Positions 37,185 through 44,976 of a stretch of 64,000 bases of DNA are shown one piece after another (position 1 is the stretch's first letter; each line of letters begins with the position of its first letter). Both the position numbers and the translations under genes were made by a program. Origin of the DNA: Taklimakanibacter lacteus (GTDB taxonomy: Bacteria > Pseudomonadota > Alphaproteobacteria > Rhizobiales > Aestuariivirgaceae); assembly GCA_003576695.1 (NCBI GenBank), contig QOZQ01000001.1:372001-436000 (forward strand). The letters are read 5' to 3'. The notes beneath the pieces are model-generated. The model searched no databases. It had not been told where the DNA came from and saw nothing but the letters and a program-made list of their open reading frames with translations.

Positions 37185-39671
37185 TCAGGAACCCAGGCTG
37201 GCGCGGAGAGACTGCTGCAACCTCAGCCGATCCGCCTCCCTGGCGATCGGAAAGGCGGAAGTGAACCAGGCAAGGACAATCTCGGGCGTCGCCTTCTGCT
37301 CGCCGGCCCATAAGGGCTCGACCGCCTGGACCTGCTGGCGAAAGGCCTCTTGAGCCTCAGCCTTTCTACCCAGCATCGAGAGCGCCGCGGCGCGCCAGCC
37401 ATGCGTATCGAGCGTCGTCAGCCCGCCGCGGGTCGCCGCCATGAGCGCCGGTTCATATTTGCCGATCATCCAGCAGGTGGAGCACACATAGCACCACTGG
37501 TAAGGCAGCAGGAACGGCGCGGCCTGCAGAGCTTCCTCCATGATCTGGCGAGCGCGCCCCACGGCGCCCAGGAAGGCAAGCCCCTGGGCGGCGGAGATCA
37601 GCAGCTTCGGTGCGACCGGATTCAGGCTCACCGCCAACTCGTAATGAATTGCCGCCTTGTCGAACTCGCCCGACATGGCCGATGACCAGGCCACCACGAG
37701 ATGATTGCGGGCATCGAGCGGGTCAAGCTCGGCCGCCTGCCTGGCGAGCTGAAGCGCCTGACGATCCTGCTGCGCGTCGGGCGCCAGGCCGGGCTTTATC
37801 AGATGGCGAACATTGAAGATCGAGGCGAGGCTCGCCAGCGCCGGCGCAAATTTGGGATCGTCCTCCACGATGCGGCGAAAGATCCGGGCGGCTTCATCCT
37901 CGGCGTCCGGAGTCCACAGCGACAGAAGGTGTTCGCCGCGCAGCCAGGCGTCGTAGTTTTTCAGCGCCGTGTGGTCGCTGTCCACGATCCGCGACAGCCG
38001 GTCCGAGGAGAGATAGATGTGCAGGCGAGCGGCGACCTGCCGGATAACGAGCCGAAGCGCGTCGAACCAGGTCTCGATGGCAATGTCGACCGTCTCGCTC
38101 CATACGATATGCTGGCTGCCGCCTTCGAGAAGCGTCAGCTGCAAGGCAAGCCCGCTCTTGGTCTGCAAGCAGGACATCACGAGTTGATAGTCGGCCCGGC
38201 TGCCCTTCGCGGCAGGCGCCTCCGCCGAGGCTTCCTGGACGATCCATTCCCTGAAGCGGGCAAGGTTCGCCACCAATTCGTTTCGGAATCCCGCGGCCAG
38301 ATGAATGTCCTTTTGCGCCAGGGCGGAGACGTCTATGCGGCCGACTTCCAGAGTCGGCGCCAGGTTCTTGGCTTTCGGCGCCGGAGCCGTGTCGCTCGCC
38401 TTCTCCCATCGGCCCTCGGTTATGTTCCTGATCAGGGTGGCCGTCGCCTGGCTGGGAGAGATCTGAAACTGCGCGCTTATATAGGCCGAGAACTCCTTGA
38501 AGGTCTTCACAGCCATGGCGACGTTGTGATGATGGGCATAGTGCGAGATCAGCTTCTGAACCGCGATCTCGTGACCGGGCTCGAGGGCAAGCAGCGCCGT
38601 GGCGGCTCGCCGCAAGGCCGTGTCGTCCGGCTCAAAGCGGCCCAGGCACACCTCAAGCGCGTCCGCGATCTTGGTGCGCCAGTTGTGTCGCGTGACCTGG
38701 AGCCAGGAACGGTAGAGGGGGCCCAGCGTGTCGGTGCCGCGCAGGAGTGCTTCCGGCCAGTCGGGCCGCTCAACCAGCAGCTTGTCGATGACGCCAAGTT
38801 CGATCTTCTCGGAAATGTCATCGAGATCGACGGCCACATTTCTCTCATCGAGCGCCAGTTGGCCGTCTTCCTGAAGCAAAGGCGAGCTCGGCAGGCTGCG
38901 GAAGGCATCGGCGGTCGAGCGCAGGCACTGAGCCAAGGCCCGCCGCGCCGCCTGGGCCTCGCGCTCGGACCACAGCAGGGCCGCCAGGCGCTCCTTATAG
39001 TCGCCATGGCCGGGGCTCAGGGCCAGGTAGCCGAGCAGGGCCCGGACATGCTCCGAGCGCAAATCGGCCTTGTGGCCTGCTTCATCGGTGATCGAAACCG
39101 ATCCGATGGTCCGGACCATGTAACGCGTGGCCTCGGTCTCCTTCGCCGTGCCACCCGAAGTGACGTGGTAAAGGGTCATCGGCTCGGGAATGTTCTTGAG
39201 ACGCGTGGGGCCTGCCGAGGCGAAGACGAAGGACGGATGATGCCGCGCCTGCTGGTAGACGTCATGGGAGACACAGATGCCTCCCGGCCTGGCAAAGCCG
39301 ACCACGCGGGAAGCCACGTTCACGGCATGGCCGTATATGTCGGAATCGACCGACTCGACCTCGCCGGCATGCACGCCGATGCGGAATTGTGCCTTGCGGG
39401 GGGCTTCGCCTTGCAGGCGGTCAATCGCGCCCTGCATCTCAAGGCCATACTGGATGGCCTCCGACGCGGAGGCGAATTCGAGCATGATGCCGTCGCCCAT
39501 GGTCTTGATGACCGAGGCATCAAATCCGGCGCAGTGCTCGCGAAAGAGCGTGAAGCATCTGGCGACGAAATCCAGCGTGGAGGCCTCGCGCTCGCTCACG
39601 CGGCGGCTGTAGTCCACCATGTCCGCGATCAGGATGGCCTTGAGCGCTGTCTTTCTCGGTCGGACGCCCAA
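37185..39671 (-). CDS. Class III adenylate cyclase fused to SARP-like winged helix, BTAD and TPR domains
   Basis: About 828 residues from TTG 39671 (AAGGAG ten bases upstream). Residues 10-180 form a cyclase homology domain with metal-binding D17 (ILIADMVD) and D60 (KTMGDGIMLEF), and the transition-state Asn/Arg in GHAVNVASRVVGF. Next is a SARP/OmpR-like winged helix (EHVRALLGYLALSPGH...YKERLAALLWSE), a BTAD-like helical region, then C-terminal TPRs. So it may couple nucleotide synthesis with DNA binding and protein recruitment. No signal peptide; cytoplasmic. Divergent from the YcaO gene with almost no gap, suggesting co-regulation. Longer frame (to 39830) would overlap YcaO. Confidence 0.8.
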   Translation of the reverse strand: MGVRPRKTALKAILIADMVDYSRRVSEREASTLDFVARCFTLFREHCAGFDASVIKTMGDGIMLEFASASEAIQYGLEMQGAIDRLQGEAPRKAQFRIGVHAGEVESVDSDIYGHAVNVASRVVGFARPGGICVSHDVYQQARHHPSFVFASAGPTRLKNIPEPMTLYHVTSGGTAKETEATRYMVRTIGSVSITDEAGHKADLRSEHVRALLGYLALSPGHGDYKERLAALLWSEREAQAARRALAQCLRSTADAFRSLPSSPLLQEDGQLALDERNVAVDLDDISEKIELGVIDKLLVERPDWPEALLRGTDTLGPLYRSWLQVTRHNWRTKIADALEVCLGRFEPDDTALRRAATALLALEPGHEIAVQKLISHYAHHHNVAMAVKTFKEFSAYISAQFQISPSQATATLIRNITEGRWEKASDTAPAPKAKNLAPTLEVGRIDVSALAQKDIHLAAGFRNELVANLARFREWIVQEASAEAPAAKGSRADYQLVMSCLQTKSGLALQLTLLEGGSQHIVWSETVDIAIETWFDALRLVIRQVAARLHIYLSSDRLSRIVDSDHTALKNYDAWLRGEHLLSLWTPDAEDEAARIFRRIVEDDPKFAPALASLASIFNVRHLIKPGLAPDAQQDRQALQLARQAAELDPLDARNHLVVAWSSAMSGEFDKAAIHYELAVSLNPVAPKLLISAAQGLAFLGAVGRARQIMEEALQAAPFLLPYQWCYVCSTCWMIGKYEPALMAATRGGLTTLDTHGWRAAALSMLGRKAEAQEAFRQQVQAVEPLWAGEQKATPEIVLAWFTSAFPIAREADRLRLQQSLRASLGS

Positions 39672-39745
39672 TCGACGGCAACTCCTTGTGCGCGCGCTGC
39701 TCCCCGATAATATCAGAGGTTCGGGGAACCGCTCCAGAGGGTATA

Positions 39746-40963
39746 TTGGACGAGACAGGCGGGCAAAGGCTGTGGCAGTGCTTCGAGCCGCTGGAGATAG
39801 CGCCCGACGGCTGCCCGGCGTTCTTTTCAATTGCCATCCCGACCGGCAGGCTGGCGCGGGAATTTCCCAATTTTCCGATGGCGGCGACGCCGATGCGCGG
39901 TCGGGCCGCCAATGGGAGAGGGTTAACGCGCGCTCAGTGCCGGCTAAGCTGTTTCGGCGAACTGATCGAGCTTGCCAGCAGCTGCGCCTGGGGAGATGAG
40001 CCGATCGTCGGAGCGTCCCGCCATGAGCTCAGGGGCGAGGCGATCCCGGCCGAAGACCTGATCGGCTTGAGTGCGTCGCAATATGCGGAGCGCGATCCTT
40101 GGAACCGGCAGTATGGCTGGTTCGATTGGCGTCCGAGACGGCCGGATCCGGAGGCCGTGATCGACTGGCTCAAGGTCGAGGACGCTTATGGTGCCGCAAG
40201 CAAGTTTGTGCCGGCCGATACCGTTCTCATCGGCAGGCGAGAGCGCGGAGACGAGGAAGCGGTCGCGATCGCCGACAGCAATGGCTGCGCCAGCGGGGAA
40301 ACGCTGGAGTCCGCCAAATGCTCGGGACTTCTTGAGCTGATTGAAAGGGACGCCGTCGCACGCTGGTGGTATGGCCGTGTGCCCGGCAAGACCGTCGACC
40401 TGACATCTTGCGGTCTGCCGGATCAGCTGGGCTCCTATTTGCGCGATCGATCGCGGCGCTGTCACCTGATCGAGATAACAAGCGATATCGCCGTGCCGGC
40501 CTTCGTCGCTGTCACCTGTGAGCCCGATGGGACGGATATCGCCACCGGATCGGCCGCTTCAGGCAATGCATGCGCAGCAGCCCGATCCGCAGTGATCGAA
40601 GTCCTGCAGATGGAAGTGTCGCTCGATATAGCGAGGTCCGCCCCCGGCAGCTCGCAAGCCTGGGATCTCTGGTGCGAGCGCGTCACGATGGCGACCCAGC
40701 CCCTGAGCCTGGTTGGCGAAGAGCTGAAGTCAACGCACCAGGATGGTAATCTTGATCTCGACGCCTGCCTGAACGCTTGCGAGAGGGCAGGCATATCCGT
40801 CTATTGGATCGACCAGACACGCCCAGAGCTGTCGGTACCCTCTGTCAGGGTGCTGTCTCCTGATCTGTGCCTGGGGAAGCCCCGGTTTGGCCGCAAGCGT
40901 ATTTATCCACCGGGTTCTTCGTTCGGCGAAGATGCGCTCAATGACGTCCCGCTACTCGTCTAG
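39746..40963 (+). CDS. YcaO-family ATP-dependent peptide-modifying enzyme
   Basis: About 405 residues. YcaO proteins use ATP to activate peptide amide oxygens, making azolines, thioamides or amidines. ATP/Mg residues are visible: FGELIELASS (E-X2-E), SNGCASGETLESAKCSGLLELIERDAV (second E-X2-E-R) and GSAASGNACAAARSAVIEVLQ. The C-terminus (FGEDALNDVPLLV) lacks the PxPxP tail of azoline-forming cyclodehydratases, so thioamidation, amidine formation or another role is more likely. Start uncertain: TTG 39746 (AGAGGG upstream) or TTG 39686. No TfuA, E1-like or dehydrogenase partner and no obvious precursor peptide lies next to it. Confidence 0.82.
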   Translation: MDETGGQRLWQCFEPLEIAPDGCPAFFSIAIPTGRLAREFPNFPMAATPMRGRAANGRGLTRAQCRLSCFGELIELASSCAWGDEPIVGASRHELRGEAIPAEDLIGLSASQYAERDPWNRQYGWFDWRPRRPDPEAVIDWLKVEDAYGAASKFVPADTVLIGRRERGDEEAVAIADSNGCASGETLESAKCSGLLELIERDAVARWWYGRVPGKTVDLTSCGLPDQLGSYLRDRSRRCHLIEITSDIAVPAFVAVTCEPDGTDIATGSAASGNACAAARSAVIEVLQMEVSLDIARSAPGSSQAWDLWCERVTMATQPLSLVGEELKSTHQDGNLDLDACLNACERAGISVYWIDQTRPELSVPSVRVLSPDLCLGKPRFGRKRIYPPGSSFGEDALNDVPLLV

Positions 40964-40967
40964 ATTT

Positions 40968-40983
40968 ATCCTGGCAACAGGAT
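40968..40983 (+). terminator. Hairpin after the YcaO gene
   Basis: ATCCTG, GCAA tetraloop, CAGGAT, five bases past the stop codon and between convergent genes. A stable GNRA-capped stem but without a T-run; a candidate 3' end. Confidence 0.4.
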
Positions 40984-41026
40984 GTCCACGTGGCCTTCGT
41001 TTTTGAATACCACCCTCCGATCGGGG

Positions 41027-41452
41027 TCAACGACACTTCGTGATGAGCGTCATGCCAAAGACAAACTTCCTTTGCTTTGGCGGATCACCACTCAGGTTGT
41101 TGATCTCGGTGATAAAGGCCCCAAGGTACCCAAAATTGTTCGGCATCTCCTCCGGGATCGATATTCGAGTTATTGGGCGATCGACATCATCGAAGCTCTC
41201 GTCAGACGTAAACACGATATGATGAGTACTTGGATCAATCTCAACTCCATCCTCATCATATACCAACCGGTTTCTGGTTCCGCCGGTCTTGGCTGGAGTT
41301 CCGGTTTTAAGGAAACGTATGGCGGGATTGACACGTCCCAGAGCTTTATATTCTTTGGGGGTGAGATTCTTCAAATCTTCGGCCAATTCGATGTAGCCGT
41401 TGACATCAAGCGCTCCGGAGCTGTTGCCCATCAGAATTCTGAGACTGCCCAT
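41027..41452 (-). CDS. Hypothetical protein downstream of haem peroxidase
   Basis: 141 residues, start ATG 41452 with GGAGGAG eight bases upstream. No recognised domain; acidic, with an N-terminal helix (YIELAEDLKNLTPKEYKAL) and a beta-rich C-terminal part (FVFGMTLITKCR). Fifteen bases separate it from the peroxidase stop, so the two are one transcript and it may be a peroxidase partner. Composition is lower in GC than the surroundings. Confidence 0.6.
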   Translation of the reverse strand: MGSLRILMGNSSGALDVNGYIELAEDLKNLTPKEYKALGRVNPAIRFLKTGTPAKTGGTRNRLVYDEDGVEIDPSTHHIVFTSDESFDDVDRPITRISIPEEMPNNFGYLGAFITEINNLSGDPPKQRKFVFGMTLITKCR

Positions 41453-41467
41453 AAGTTTCTCCTCCAG

Positions 41468-43024
41468 TTATGGCTCGGGGCATGGCCCCAATTCTTCGTA
41501 GACGTTGAGTCCTCCCGAGAAATTCAGAAGGTCAATCATCGTGAAGTGCTCGTCCTGGGAACGAGGAAGTGTTGGCGACCAGGGTCGTTTTGGATCGAGT
41601 ATGGAATTTTGGCACCGCTCTATGAGTGCGCGCAGAACCTCGATGACAATCCGACTACCAAGCTGGCCCAGAGCGTTCCCGGACTGCTGAATTTTTGCTT
41701 CCTTCAGAATGTAAAACCAAAGGGGGGTCTCTATAGCCAGCTTTTCCTGGCCCAGGATGGCGCTATTCTCATCCGCGAGAACCTGTTTCTCGCTCAGTAT
41801 GTTGATCTCTGCCCTTCCTGCACACCTCAGCAACACATTGAGTTCCGCGGCGGCCGCCTGCCCACTTGGCAATCCAAGCGCTTGCCCGAAGAGCAAGGTT
41901 CGCACGGCGAGATTGTTTGAGGGATCAGGAGAGGCCAATACCCGATCCGGCAGCGTACCGAGCGGAATTGCTATGCGGGTATCAATCGGGCGCGAGTAGA
42001 TCAGCCCCGCGAGCGAGGCGCCTCCCAGGAATGGGGGAGGAAAGAATTTCCTCCAGTTAATTATCCATTCCGATGGGAGTGGGGACTTCAGGCTGCCGTT
42101 CTCATTCGTCAGATCAAACATGTCTGAGATGTCAGGAGATACATACGGATTCCAGTGTCCGTAGGATGGTCTGATCATGCTGTGGCCGAAGCGAAATGCC
42201 GCCATCGCAAATTCAATCGGCATCGGGAGGGGATCGGTCCGGTCCTTGAGGACGTTCGGAAACCACACCGACCCATTGTCGCGAATATCCGCGTAGACAT
42301 CCGGATCGGTAATCCTCGGCAGGAAGTCGTGCAGCACCACAGATTGGAAGTGCTGCACCGTCATCTCCACAACATCGTCCATCGTATGACGCTGACGAGA
42401 TTCGTGCAGCAGGGTCGCAATGGCGTTGTGGAATCGCATCAACGCAATATGCATTTGCGCGACGGTGACATTTCCGTCGTTGCGCGTGTCGGCAATGGTC
42501 GTCTTTCCGTTCTCATCGCGCGGAAGATCTCGGGGAAAGGACCTGCATTTCAAAGGAGGTATATGGGACGACGGTGTGGTGTAACCCATCGGCAAGTGAA
42601 ACGGAGGAGTATTGAAACTACGGAAATCCAATTTGCCATATATGCTGTCCAAATCCAGCCTTGGAGAAGCGGCCTGCTTCATATCCTTTACATTGCGGTA
42701 CTCTTTGTAAGCCGTCTCGTTGTGCGTTGTCTCATGCGCGATGAATTGGCCCAAATATGAGTAGCCCGCTGGTATCGTGCTGTCGCCGACATTGAGGGCA
42801 TCGCTAGTCATCGCCTTTCCCAGTTCCGTCAAGACTCTTATGGACGGTTGGTTGGCGCCTTCGGTGAGAGCCCTGGTGAAACGAAACGGGTAGCCCGATG
42901 TCGGGTCGGCATCCAAAATATCGATGTCGGCGCGGGCGCCGCCAATGTCGAACACATATCTGTCGTCGAGGACGTATGTGCTGCGCCCATGTTTGAGGGG
43001 CCGCTTTGCCTCTCGTGCAAGCAA
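41468..43024 (-). CDS. Animal-type (peroxidase-cyclooxygenase superfamily) haem peroxidase
   Basis: 518 residues. Distal histidine region SYLGQFIAHETTH (H97) and proximal histidine in AMAAFRFGHSMIRPSYGH (H281), with RNDGNVTVAQMHIALMRFHNAIA (181-203) between them, the order of the animal haem peroxidase family. The distal GQFxxH has Ala where mammalian enzymes have the haem-linking Asp. No signal peptide, so probably cytoplasmic or exported unusually. Start TTG 43024 has GGAGG four bases upstream. Lower-GC sequence than neighbours suggests acquisition. Substrate unknown. Confidence 0.85.
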   Translation of the reverse strand: MLAREAKRPLKHGRSTYVLDDRYVFDIGGARADIDILDADPTSGYPFRFTRALTEGANQPSIRVLTELGKAMTSDALNVGDSTIPAGYSYLGQFIAHETTHNETAYKEYRNVKDMKQAASPRLDLDSIYGKLDFRSFNTPPFHLPMGYTTPSSHIPPLKCRSFPRDLPRDENGKTTIADTRNDGNVTVAQMHIALMRFHNAIATLLHESRQRHTMDDVVEMTVQHFQSVVLHDFLPRITDPDVYADIRDNGSVWFPNVLKDRTDPLPMPIEFAMAAFRFGHSMIRPSYGHWNPYVSPDISDMFDLTNENGSLKSPLPSEWIINWRKFFPPPFLGGASLAGLIYSRPIDTRIAIPLGTLPDRVLASPDPSNNLAVRTLLFGQALGLPSGQAAAAELNVLLRCAGRAEINILSEKQVLADENSAILGQEKLAIETPLWFYILKEAKIQQSGNALGQLGSRIVIEVLRALIERCQNSILDPKRPWSPTLPRSQDEHFTMIDLLNFSGGLNVYEELGPCPEP

Positions 43025-43115
43025 GAATCCTCCACGGGTTTAAGAATTCACCCTACAGCTCCCAATAATGGTTGCATGCCTTAACGTAAGAGTCTAGCTG
43101 CAATCGAGTGATTTT

Positions 43116-43158
43116 GGTCATGGTCGAATGACCGAACACGAGAGCGTGGACTCTCGTG
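43116..43158. terminator. Two hairpins downstream of fpr
   Basis: GGTCAT...ATGACC (43116-43133) and CACGAGAG...CTCTCGTG (43137-43158, 8-bp stem) lie between the fpr stop and the peroxidase start on the minus strand. No T-run, so they may be terminators of the rho type or a boundary element. Confidence 0.4.
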
Positions 43159-43191
43159 GAAGGCGCAGCCACTGTCGTACAGATGGCGGTT

Positions 43192-43965
43192 CTAGCGCTG
43201 GACGAAGGCCTTCTCGACCAGGAAATGCCCGGGCTCGCCGTGATTGCCTTCCTCGAAGCCCAGGCCTTCGATCAGGGTTCTGAGATCCTGGATCATCTGC
43301 GGGCTGCCGCACAGCATGATGCGGTCGTTTTCGGGGGAGAGGGGCGGCACGCCGACATCGTCGAAGAAGGATGGCTGCTGCAGATGATGGGTGATGCGCC
43401 CGACATGGCGGAAGGCCTCGCGCGTCACGGTCGGGAAATAGACCAGCTTCTCGCGCACCAGCTCGCCGAAGATCTCGTCGTTCGGCAGCACATTAGTCAG
43501 ATAGTCGGCATAGGCAAGATCGGTGACGAAGCGGCAGCCATGCATCAGGATCACGCGCTCGAAACGCTCATAGGTCTCGAGATCGCGGATGAGGCTGAGG
43601 AAGGGGGCAAGTCCGGTGCCGGTGCCGAGAAGATAGAGATTCTTGGCCGGAAGGAGATTGTCGAGGACGAGCGTGCCGGTCGGCTTCTGGCCGATGACCA
43701 CCTGATCGCCGTCCTTGATGTGTTGGAGCTTGGAGGTCAGCGGCCCGCCCGGAACCTTGATGCTGAAGAATTCGAGATAGTCCTCGTAATTGGGGCTCGC
43801 CATGCTGTAGGCGCGGACCAGCGGCTTCTTGCCCTCATTCAGGCCCACCATGGTGAACTGGCCGTTGCGGAAGCGGAAGCCGGGCTGCCGGCTGGTGCGG
43901 AAGCTGAACAGGCGATCGGTCCAATGATGAACGCTGAGGACCGTCTCTTCGACGAAATTGCTCAT
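43192..43965 (-). CDS. fpr: Ferredoxin-NADP+ reductase
   Basis: 257 residues, the usual bacterial Fpr size. FAD site RAYSMASPNYEDYLEFFSIKV near residues 50-70, NADP site LLGTGTGLAPFLSLIRD near 113-130, and the C-terminal MLCGSPQMIQDLRTLIEGLG...FLVEKAFV with terminal aromatic/arginine residues. ATG 43965 gives the family N-terminus; the upstream extension covers the palindromic control region. Divergent from the molybdenum hydroxylase operon. Could supply NADPH electrons to ferredoxin for the 6-hydroxynicotinate-reductase-like enzyme encoded opposite. Confidence 0.93.
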   Translation of the reverse strand: MSNFVEETVLSVHHWTDRLFSFRTSRQPGFRFRNGQFTMVGLNEGKKPLVRAYSMASPNYEDYLEFFSIKVPGGPLTSKLQHIKDGDQVVIGQKPTGTLVLDNLLPAKNLYLLGTGTGLAPFLSLIRDLETYERFERVILMHGCRFVTDLAYADYLTNVLPNDEIFGELVREKLVYFPTVTREAFRHVGRITHHLQQPSFFDDVGVPPLSPENDRIMLCGSPQMIQDLRTLIEGLGFEEGNHGEPGHFLVEKAFVQR

Positions 43966-43986
43966 GGATAAAGCGATCCGATATCG

Positions 43987-43998
43987 TTTGTATACAAA
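43987..43998. promoter_or_regulatory. Palindromic operator candidate TTTGTATACAAA
   Basis: Perfect 12-bp palindrome 22 bases upstream of the fpr start, in the divergent fpr/hydroxylase control region. GntR-FCD and some MarR regulators bind this kind of site. Related sites at 44078, 52582 and 58435 flank the same functional block. Confidence 0.6.
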
Positions 43999-44077
43999 TG
44001 ATAGTGGAGAAATGCCGTATGTCAACGAATTTCTCGGTGGCGGGGCTGGGTCCTGCGCTTGCCCAATGCCATTGTCA

Positions 44078-44089
44078 TATGTATACATA
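44078..44089. promoter_or_regulatory. Palindromic operator candidate TATGTATACATA
   Basis: Second perfect 12-bp palindrome with the same GTATAC core, 91 bp centre-to-centre from the first and 33 bases before the hydroxylase ATG. Paired sites at a divergent promoter fit a shared repressor. Confidence 0.6.
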
Positions 44090-44121
44090 CGAAATAGCGT
44101 GGCAACTCGGACCGCCGGCGG

Positions 44122-44976
44122 ATGAACGCCTATATCAGACCCACCAACCTAGCGGAAGCCACAAAGCTGCGGGCCAAGGCCGGCAGCAAGATCCTGTGCG
44201 GCGGCACCGATTTCTACCCGGCGCTGGGGACGGCGCAGCCCCAGGGCACGATCATCGATCTCACCCGGATTGCCGGGCTCGACGGGATCAGCGTCGGTCC
44301 GCAGGAAATCCGCATCGGCGCCTGCACCAGCTGGACGAAGCTCATCGCGAGCCCGCTGCCGCCGGCCTTCGACGCCCTCAAGGCGGCGGGCCGGGAAGTG
44401 GGGTCGATCCAGATCCAGAACCGCGCCACGATCGGCGGCAATCTGTGCAATGCATCCCCTGCCGCGGACGGGGTACCGCCCTTGCTGGCGCTCGAGGCCG
44501 AGGTCGAACTCGCCTCGGCGGAGGCCATGCGCAGGCTTGCGCTCAGCGACTTCATCCTGGGCAACCGGCGCACCGCGTTGAAGTCCGACGAGATCCTCAC
44601 CGCCATCATCGTGCCGCAGCAGCGCGCCCGGGGCAGGGCCTCCTCCACCTTTGCCAAGCTCGGCGCCCGTCATTATCTCGTGATCTCCATCGCCATGGTG
44701 GCGGTCAATCTGGTGCGCGGCGATGATGGAAGCGTTGCCGATGCGAAGATCGCGGTCGGCGCCTGCTCGGCCGTGGCGCAGCGCCTGCGCGCGCTGGAAG
44801 CCGATCTGCTTGGCAAGCCTGTGGCGGCGGAGCTTGGCCGCAGTGCCGAAGCCCGCCATCTCGCAGATCTCTCGCCCATCGATGATGTGCGCGCCACCGG
44901 AACCTACCGGCGCGACGCGGCCCTCTTGCTGGTGCGGCGCGTGATAGGCGAATGCGCCAAGGGAGCCTCGGCATGA
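44122..44976 (+). CDS. Molybdenum hydroxylase FAD subunit (CoxM/XdhA-type)
   Basis: 284 residues. FAD motifs AGSKILCGGTDFYPAL near 20-40 and RATIGGNLCNASPAADGVPPLLAL near 105-128 place it in the FAD subunit family of xanthine, nicotinate and CO dehydrogenases. It passes electrons from the iron-sulfur centres to the final acceptor. Overlaps the next subunit by ATGA. First gene of an operon of six. Confidence 0.92.
   Translation: MNAYIRPTNLAEATKLRAKAGSKILCGGTDFYPALGTAQPQGTIIDLTRIAGLDGISVGPQEIRIGACTSWTKLIASPLPPAFDALKAAGREVGSIQIQNRATIGGNLCNASPAADGVPPLLALEAEVELASAEAMRRLALSDFILGNRRTALKSDEILTAIIVPQQRARGRASSTFAKLGARHYLVISIAMVAVNLVRGDDGSVADAKIAVGACSAVAQRLRALEADLLGKPVAAELGRSAEARHLADLSPIDDVRATGTYRRDAALLLVRRVIGECAKGASA

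Noticed and set aside
40964-41026. RiPP precursor peptide next to the YcaO gene
   Set aside because: The gap is 63 bases and mostly a hairpin; no short open frame with a ribosome site is there or in the divergent gap.
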